From Hyaloperonospora brassicae (taxonomy: Eukaryota > Oomycota > Peronosporomycetes > Peronosporales > Peronosporaceae), in assembly GCA_947650285.1 (NCBI GenBank), contig CANTFL010001287.1:248001-312000 (forward strand): a DNA stretch of 64,000 nt. Direction: 5' to 3'. Position numbers and translations under genes: made by a program. The notes beneath the pieces are model-generated. The model was not told the DNA's origin. It saw only the letters and a list, made by a program, of their open reading frames with translations, and searched no databases. This document shows positions 58,175 to 64,000 of the stretch, piece after piece. How positions within the stretch are numbered: position 1 is the first letter of the stretch; each line of letters begins with the position of its first letter.

Positions 58175-58791
58175 CAGTACGGCCTGAGCCTCCCCACGTA
58201 AAACGTAGGATGCGTGCGCATCTTACAGGGCAATTCGAGTGTGTATGCATTGCCCTTGCGATGCAACACTTGAAATGGCCCAATGTACTTCGGTAGTAGT
58301 TTACTACTGCCGACACTAGTGACTGTATGTCCAGGTAAGTTTACCGTAGACAGTAGTACTAGGTCGATAATTTTAAATGAAAGAACATTTACTCTTCCAT
58401 TCTTGTCTGCGTTCCGTTTCTGACGGTCCACTGCATTTGCGATGGAGTCCTGAACGAAACGGACTACCGCCTCTCGAGTCAGCAGGAAGTTCTCTGCTGA
58501 CTCTTTGTTTTGTCTTTCAGTGCGCTTCGTGCGCACTGCTAAGAGATTGTTCTCTTCTTCAGCGAGGTTGTCTTCTTCCTCGCTGGCATAATCGTTGACG
58601 ATGCTGAATATACCAGCATCGTCATCATCATCCGAGTCAATAATAGCGTCATCGCTATTATTGAGGCGATCTTCTTCATCTATGTCGACTTGATCGACAT
58701 CGGCATCATACGTGACGACGTTAGCGTCGACACGTGATGAGCAAGAGCCAAAACGGTTTTTGCTCGAGCGAGCCCCCCCCCCCTTATCCAA
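57985..58791 (-). CDS. Integrase C-terminal region, element 2
   Basis: GPY/F-type module ([36 protein letters not shown]) after an acidic stretch. Out of frame with the integrase core at the C11 run (58773-58783, plus strand). Near its end the frame shifts relative to element 1 (a small indel around 58178-58195), so the frame leading to the chromodomain is the one open at 57927-58316. Confidence 0.8.
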   Translation of the reverse strand: MDKGGGARSSKNRFGSCSSRVDANVVTYDADVDQVDIDEEDRLNNSDDAIIDSDDDDDAGIFSIVNDYASEEEDNLAEEENNLLAVRTKRTERQNKESAENFLLTREAVVRFVQDSIANAVDRQKRNADKNGRVNVLSFKIIDLVLLSTVNLPGHTVTSVGSSKLLPKYIGPFQVLHRKGNAYTLELPCKMRTHPTFYVGRLRPYCQYEPSSSDEDIPLRSRTSIKFLRSRSRRSVWSRRNDTSELNRDISPRAVASSPNRERISRST

Positions 58792-60521
58792 GAGTCACAC
58801 TCTATAAGGGTGGGCACACGTGAATGGCATAGGCCATTCACGTAAAACGGTGTGTGCTGTGTGGAAGCATGCACCGAATTATTGATGGCGAATTCCACCA
58901 TGGGTAGGAATTCGCTCCAACTCGGAAACGAGTGGACATATCCTCGAAGGATCTCTTCGAGGACACGATTCGCACGTTCCGTCTGACCATCTGTTTCTGG
59001 ATGGTCCGAAGTGGACATCTTCAATCGTGTTCCGAGAGTACGGAACACGGTTTGCCAAAATTCCGCCGTGAACCGAGGGTCACGGTCGGATACAAGTTCA
59101 CGGGGTAACCCGTGGAGTCTAAAGACCGTGTCTAGAAAGACACGAGCACAACCTTGAGCCTTGATTGACTCAGGGACAGCAGCAAGATGGACCATCTTGC
59201 TGAATCGGTCAACAAACACAAGAATACCATTATTCTTGTGAGCGTCTTCGGGAAACCCGAAGACGAAGTCCATTGAAACGGACTGCCAGCACTCTGCCGG
59301 AACAGGCAGAGGCTGCAATGGCGCACGGGATGAAGGACTAGGCTTCACCCGTTGACAAACTTCGCAAGCACGTATGTACTTGCGAACAAACTGATACTGG
59401 CGGGGCCAGTAAAAGTCGCGACTTACCGTGAGGTAAGTCTTTTCTCTACCACGATGGCCGCCTGTTGGGGCATCGTGACACTCATACATGATGCGCAAAC
59501 GCAAATCATGATGAGCGGGTACGACGACACGAGACGTGTCGTCGGCAACAGCTGTATAGTACAGCAATCCGTTGCGTGTACTATACCGATCCGATGAGGA
59601 TCGGTACAAAGCCGGTAAATCCCTCATGGATTTACTGGATGGATTCACCAGATGATCCATCAATCGCAGAAGATCCTTATCTTCCGCGTATGCATTTCGT
59701 ACGTCGTCAAGTAAGCTTGACGACGGGACACTGACTGACAGTGTCGCAACAATGGGCTTATCCTCACTGTTGAATTGTGCGTCCGGCTCGAAATCAAGCC
59801 GGCGCGAAAGCACATCAGCGACGACATTGAGTCGTCCTGGTCTATACTCCACGGAGAAGTTATACTCCGCGAAGTAGGACAGCCACCTCGCCATCCTTTG
59901 CGAGAGGTGTGGGCTGTTTACGGCCGTGCGTAATGACGCATGGTCCGTGTAGACAACAAACGGTCTATCTCCCAAGAGATAGACGCGAAACTTAGCCAGT
60001 GCGTATTTCATGGCAAGGAGTTCCTTGTCATGCACTGGGTAATTACGCTCAGCTGCTTGCAGCTGACGCGACTGATAACAGATGACGCGCTCCGCGCCAT
60101 CTGCATCGAACTGCATTAACGCACAGCCGATTGCGAAATCGCTGGCGTCACAGACCACATGAAATGGTCTGTCCTGATCTGCAATCGCCAAGATCGGCGA
60201 TTGCATCAAGCTTTGCTTGATACCTTCAAAGGAACGCTGGCACTCAGCGTTCCATGACCACTTGACATTTTTCTTGAGCAGACAAGAAAGATGAACAGTC
60301 ATATCGGCGTAGTTGCGCGAGTACTTGTGCAAGTACGCCGCAAGACCAAGGAACTTCCTTAGTCCCTTGACATCAACTGGCACTGGCCAGTCGGTGATCG
60401 CCTTGATCTTTTCGGGATCAGGGCGGACGCCGTGTTTGCCGACGATGCACCCAAGAAGTGGTATTACGCTAGCCGCGATAATACACCTCTTGAGGTTTGC
60501 GTACAACTTATACTTGCGCAT
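58784..60521 (-). CDS. RT C-terminus, RNase H and integrase core, element 2
   Basis: Uninterrupted counterpart of the broken region in element 1. RNase H (FHVVCDASDFAIGCALMQFD, YPVHDKELLAMKYALAKF), then integrase with zinc-binding ECHDAPTGGHRG/CEVCQRVKP and DDE residues in SMDFVFGFP, SDRDPRFTAEFW and VLEEIL. The reading frame runs on to 58680 in a frame that is not the integrase tail; the true tail is reached by a -1 change at the G run. In frame with the upstream RT except for the TAG at 60534. Confidence 0.88.
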
Positions 60522-60533
60522 AAGTTGAAGAAC

Positions 60534-62452
60534 CTAACGGACGTGAGTTCGGTGGTCTCCAACGTCCGTCTTTCCATCCATAGCCCGGCTATGGACGAAC
60601 ACATCGTCGAAGTAACTCGGTGCGAAGTCTCGCACCGGTCTCAACAGATTTGTAACACATCTGTTGAATGTTGCAGGGGCATTACTCAGCCCCTGTGGCA
60701 TCACTAGCCACTCCCACAATATACCGCTGGGGGCGATCACTGCCATGTACGGAACATCCCATTCACGCATAAGGATCTGATAGAATCCATCCATCAGATC
60801 CATGGACGAAAAGATGGTACTCTTTGACATACCATCTATGATTACGTCCTTCCTCGGTATCGGCGTCTGAGCCGGTACCGTTGCAGCATTCAACTTGTTG
60901 AATGCGTGCACTATCCGCCACCCTCCTGTGGCCTTTCGCACACAGAAGGTCGGAGAGCTGTGAGGGGATGTTGATTCCCTCACATGGCCCGCTGCTAAGC
61001 GATCGGCAAAGAACTTGTCGATCGCTAGTACTTGTTCACGAGGCAGTGGCCACTGCTTCATGACACAGTATTTCGAGCCCGGTTTGAGCTCGATCTCGTG
61101 TCGAGTGCCTTTGCCCTTAGGCAACTCACAAGGCACGGATTCAGGGAACATATCCTTAAATTCGATCAAATCCTTATACAAAGGATTTGCCGGAATTGAC
61201 TCCCAGGATTGAGACGTGTATCGCTCAATCCGAGTCTTCTCATCGAGGACACTTTCGTCCATCGATGAGCTGCTGAGAACCCGTTCGTTCTCAGCAAATA
61301 CTGTTGCCGACCGAATGTCGGTCACATACTCATCCTCTGTGACGAGTATGCAGATCTGCTTGACTTTGCCACTACGCAGATCACGCAAGAACCGTTTCGG
61401 TTCTAGCGTTGGCAACTGAGTTATCTCCGAAGTCAACTTCGGAGGCACAATCAGATCAAGCGTATAAGCGCCTACGCTTGATCCGTCATTAACCAAGACA
61501 TTCAACGTCTCGGTTTCTTCCTGGGAACTTGCTTCCACAGGTCGCTGAAGGCCTAATCCCTCAGCAAGCGACTCTTGAGGAATTCCTTCCTCAAGTACGT
61601 GGGGACTTATTCCCTCGACGTCTTCCGACTGTGGCTGTGCAACCACAGTCAGGCACCGATCCTCTACGGTCGACTCTCCAGTCGACCTAGGATTTTCATG
61701 TTGCCCCTTGGGGGCAACAGATTTCTTACTTCTAAGATGCTGCCCGCTAGGCATGCATCCATGTCCCGGTCCACTCGACTGATTCGAGTGGTGGACCTTC
61801 GGCGCAGCCTGTACTTCTGTACAGCCGCCGGGAGCTTGCTCCACAGTGTAGTGATCAGCTACACTGTGATCTTGTGCAGTCGTGCTAACGACCGTACCGC
61901 AAGTGAGGCCATCGCACTCACTCGCAGAACATGCACACGCTTGTGGACACTCCAAGATGTTCATCAGATGGCCATCTGATGAACAAGCGGCAGGCATCTT
62001 CACGGATCGATGCTGCCAGCTCACCCTTGGCTTGTACCTTCTGAGCCAAGGTAACCCCAGGATGAAATCAAATTTGTCATCCAGATTCAGTACGATGAAG
62101 TCATCATCGTACTGTTCGCCCTCTAACGTGTAGTGGATTCCTACTACACGTTTCTCAACGGTTATCGATGCGCCTGTTGCAAGGCGCACCGTCATCCTTG
62201 TGAGGGGAATGTCGCGCTCAACGAACTTGAGCCTACGACCCTCTAGTGACTGGCGACGAACAAAGTTGTTTGACGCCCCACAGTCTACTCGGGCACGAAG
62301 CGACAAGTCATTTGTCGCTTCCAACTTCAAGGTGATGAGCGAAACGTCATCACCAGGTGCAGAGACACACAATGATTGTGTATCTGGAGCAACTTTCGCC
62401 AAGAGATTTGCAAATTCTCTTGAGGTTGCTGGATCAGGAGGGCGCTCCGCCC
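60534..62452 (-). CDS. Protease and RT of element 2 pol
   Basis: Open frame of over 620 codons, -1 relative to gag, beginning inside the gag end (no ATG required if frameshifted). Protease DCGA variant (RARVDCGASNNFVRRQSL), linker with Cys-rich ACACSASECDGLTCG, RT motifs TFCVRKATGGWRIVHAFNKL, MPQGLSNAPATF and YFDDVFVHS. Ends at a TAG (60534-60536) that is followed in frame, four codons later, by the RT thumb. Differences from element 1 cluster in the linker region (about 61680-61900). Confidence 0.88.
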
Positions 62453-63607
62453 CTACTGACCCCGACCATATTTTGATGGTCCGTCTCGCTGTTGCGGCTT
62501 CGCAACAGCGCTGGACTCACGCCCATTGCCCTTTCTGGCGAATGGTCGTCCATTTCGCTCAGTACTGTTTGGTACTGGGCGTGAAGCACTACACTCGTAT
62601 GCGTAGTGCCCTAAATTCTGACAGCGATTGCACCTCTGCAATCGCTTGTTGTTTGAAGAGCGAGGTCTCTCGCTCTCAACGTAGCAGAGGTCCATTGGTT
62701 CTGGACCTCCAATCTCTTGTCGTCTCGGTGGACGATAAGAGTTTGAGCTAGCATGAGCCTGTCTCATGCTAAAGTCTTCCTGTTCCGCGGCTGATATCGC
62801 TTCTTCAAGCGTATTCAGCTCAAGGCGGAACAGGTGGCTCCTGACGGGCCCTTCTGCGAGCCCTTGCATGAACACCGTAATCAACGTGTGTTCATGAACT
62901 GGGTTGGCAGTTATACTACTCGCAAGGAGTCGTATCTGTTGTGCGTAAGCGTGCACATCACGCTTACCCTGCTTGAGTTTCAGGAGCTCTGAACGAGCCC
63001 TGAACTCAGCCCGTGGCGGCTCAAACGTTTGTCTGAGCCGGGACTTGAAGTCATCTAGCGACCTAAACACGTTTGGGTCGCTACTCTCGAGTCCCAGGAA
63101 CCAGGTTTTGGCACGCCCTGCCAAGTGGGTCTGAGCAAATGTGAGTTTCATTTGCTCATCTTCGACGCGACGATCCCTTAGGGCTCTGTCGAGTTCGACA
63201 AACCATAGTAACAGGGAGTCCTCCGGGACTCCACTGTACTTGGAGATGTCAACTTTCATGACTTCGGGACGACGCGCATGCGCCGTCCCGCCCACAGCAG
63301 CATGGAATTGCTGCTGTCTCAACAGCTCCGTCTGTTGAGCACCGAGATCTCTCAACTGCTCGGCCTGTTGAGAGCCTTGCTGGTGAAGCAAGGCTACTTT
63401 CTCCCTTTTAGTGACAAGTTCATGTTGAATGAACTTGGCGATAGCGGCATGTTGTTGGTCTCTGTCTAGAGACTCCAACATGGTGCTGACGACGAGTTCG
63501 CCTACGGTAGAACTCATTCGTTCTACCGCACCCCATTCGATGTCACTCAAATGGGTAAACCCTTCACGCGTGGCGTGAAAGGTGTCTTCTTCATCCAACA
63601 TGTTCAT
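62453..63607 (-). CDS. Gag of element 2
   Basis: An intact 384-residue gag, starting MNMLDEEDTFHATREGF. N-terminal half with Gln-rich coiled segment (LLHQQGSQQAEQLRDL), central retrotransposon gag domain (VPEDSLLLWFVELDRAL, AGRAKTWFLGLES, KSRLRQTFEPPRAEFRA, VFMQGLAEGPVRSHLF) and one CCHC zinc knuckle (CNRCQNLGHYAYEC) near the C-terminus, followed by a basic tail. Forms the particle coat and binds element RNA. Pol follows in the -1 frame. Confidence 0.9.
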   Translation of the reverse strand: MNMLDEEDTFHATREGFTHLSDIEWGAVERMSSTVGELVVSTMLESLDRDQQHAAIAKFIQHELVTKREKVALLHQQGSQQAEQLRDLGAQQTELLRQQQFHAAVGGTAHARRPEVMKVDISKYSGVPEDSLLLWFVELDRALRDRRVEDEQMKLTFAQTHLAGRAKTWFLGLESSDPNVFRSLDDFKSRLRQTFEPPRAEFRARSELLKLKQGKRDVHAYAQQIRLLASSITANPVHEHTLITVFMQGLAEGPVRSHLFRLELNTLEEAISAAEQEDFSMRQAHASSNSYRPPRRQEIGGPEPMDLCYVESERPRSSNNKRLQRCNRCQNLGHYAYECSASRPVPNSTERNGRPFARKGNGRESSAVAKPQQRDGPSKYGRGQ

Positions 63608-63633
63608 GTTGGATGATGTGGTCCTTGGAAGGA

Positions 63634-63649
63634 CTACAAAGTGCTACCA
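63634..63649 (-). promoter_or_regulatory. Primer-binding-site candidate, element 2
   Basis: Same TGGTAGCACTTTGTAG, two bases from the 5' LTR border, as in element 1. Confidence 0.6.
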
Positions 63650-63651
63650 GG

Positions 63652-64000
63652 TGTAACGGGGCACACCCTTGCGTAACTTAACGCAAGGGATTTGGGTGCC
63701 CCGACGGACGTACGCGTGGCAAGCGAGGAAGCGTAGGTAGGGTAAAAGTAGAACTATTATATTAATAAAATTAAGTCTTTAAACTACTGTCTCTTCGTTT
63801 GACTTAATTCAATTATACTAATATAACTGCATGTATGGTGACGTCTCGTCACCACTCATTGCGCGCGTCTTGCGGCGATTGGTGGGTTGATATCATCACG
63901 ATATCAACCAATAAACAGACCCTTTGGTCGACCCTTCAATATCACCACTTTGGTGATATTGTTTAAAGAATATCCATCTTATATTCTTTATTGTCACTTT
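63652..64000 (-). repeat. LTR E (5' LTR of element 2), cut by window end
   Basis: 349 of about 391 bp. The left and middle parts match the LTR B/D subtype, but the last visible 40 bases (CCATCTTATATTC, GTCACTTT) agree with LTR C and A rather than with B and D. Confidence 0.92.

Larger units (their letters stand above)
56058..64000 (-). mobile_element. Chromodomain Ty3/gypsy retrotransposon, element 2 (cut by window end)
   Basis: Second copy of the element, on the minus strand: 3' LTR 56058-56448, antisense ORF, chromodomain, integrase, RNase H, RT, protease, gag, primer site, and 5' LTR from 63652, of which 349 of about 391 bp are in the window. Fewer lesions than element 1: gag and RNase H are open. 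It shares with element 1 the TAG in RT (60534-60536), the -1 frame change at a G run before the integrase tail and the TGA before the chromodomain. Confidence 0.92.

Noticed and set aside
1..64000. CRISPR arrays, bacterial operons or prophage
   Set aside because: Introns, tRNA type, promoter elements and retrotransposons show eukaryotic nuclear DNA; the tandem repeats have no spacer pattern.

Overview
The window looks like a piece of an oomycete (Phytophthora/downy-mildew type) nuclear genome. The evidence is a compact gene island with very short introns (about 50-130 nt, donors often GTACGT/GTAAGT, acceptors often CTGTAG/ACAG), oomycete-type initiator elements (YCATTYYNCAWTTT-like) just upstream of several start codons, and dense Ty3/gypsy retrotransposons on both sides. 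Species cannot be fixed from sequence alone. All assignments come from reading motifs and splice sites by eye; no search was run.

Layout. 1-6150: an old, heavily decayed plus-strand Ty3/gypsy copy (protease, RT, RNase H and integrase still recognisable), then featureless DNA. 6150-29080: gene island. In order: a three-exon mitochondrial short-chain acyl-CoA dehydrogenase; an ACAD11-type kinase/acyl-CoA dehydrogenase ending in the peroxisomal signal SKL; a PX-RING protein; a two-exon zinc-finger/coiled-coil protein; an eight-exon RMND5/GID2-type E3 ligase subunit (minus); an inositol-pentakisphosphate 2-kinase; a selenoprotein-S-like ER membrane protein without selenocysteine (minus); an unrecognised membrane-anchored acidic protein; tRNA-Arg(CCG); a divergent pair of paralogues of unknown function; and a SulP/SLC26 anion transporter (minus). 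29080-33926: no recognisable gene. 33927-43175: a decayed minus-strand gypsy element, plus three TG...CA solo-LTR-like insertions of a second family (one outside it, two nested inside it), each with internal minisatellites. 43176-45654: unassigned AT-rich DNA. 45660-64000: a roughly 9-kb tandem duplication, each unit being LTR + 1-kb unique spacer + gypsy element (LTR, antisense ORF, chromodomain, integrase, RNase H, RT, protease, gag on the minus strand).

How the genes relate. The two acyl-CoA dehydrogenase genes lie head to tail and would serve fatty-acid catabolism in two compartments (mitochondrion and peroxisome). RMND5-like, PX-RING and selenoprotein-S-like genes all point to protein turnover at membranes or by ubiquitin, but I see no operon-like logic; they are separate eukaryotic transcription units.

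Most unusual signals. (1) The young gypsy elements are built, in coding and LTR sequence alike, from closely spaced short perfect inverted repeats, far more than chance. (2) Each carries a long antisense ORF with a C-terminal coiled coil that overlaps the chromodomain and integrase tail on the opposite strand. (3) The elements sit in a tandem segmental duplication whose junction LTR is a mosaic of two LTR subtypes.
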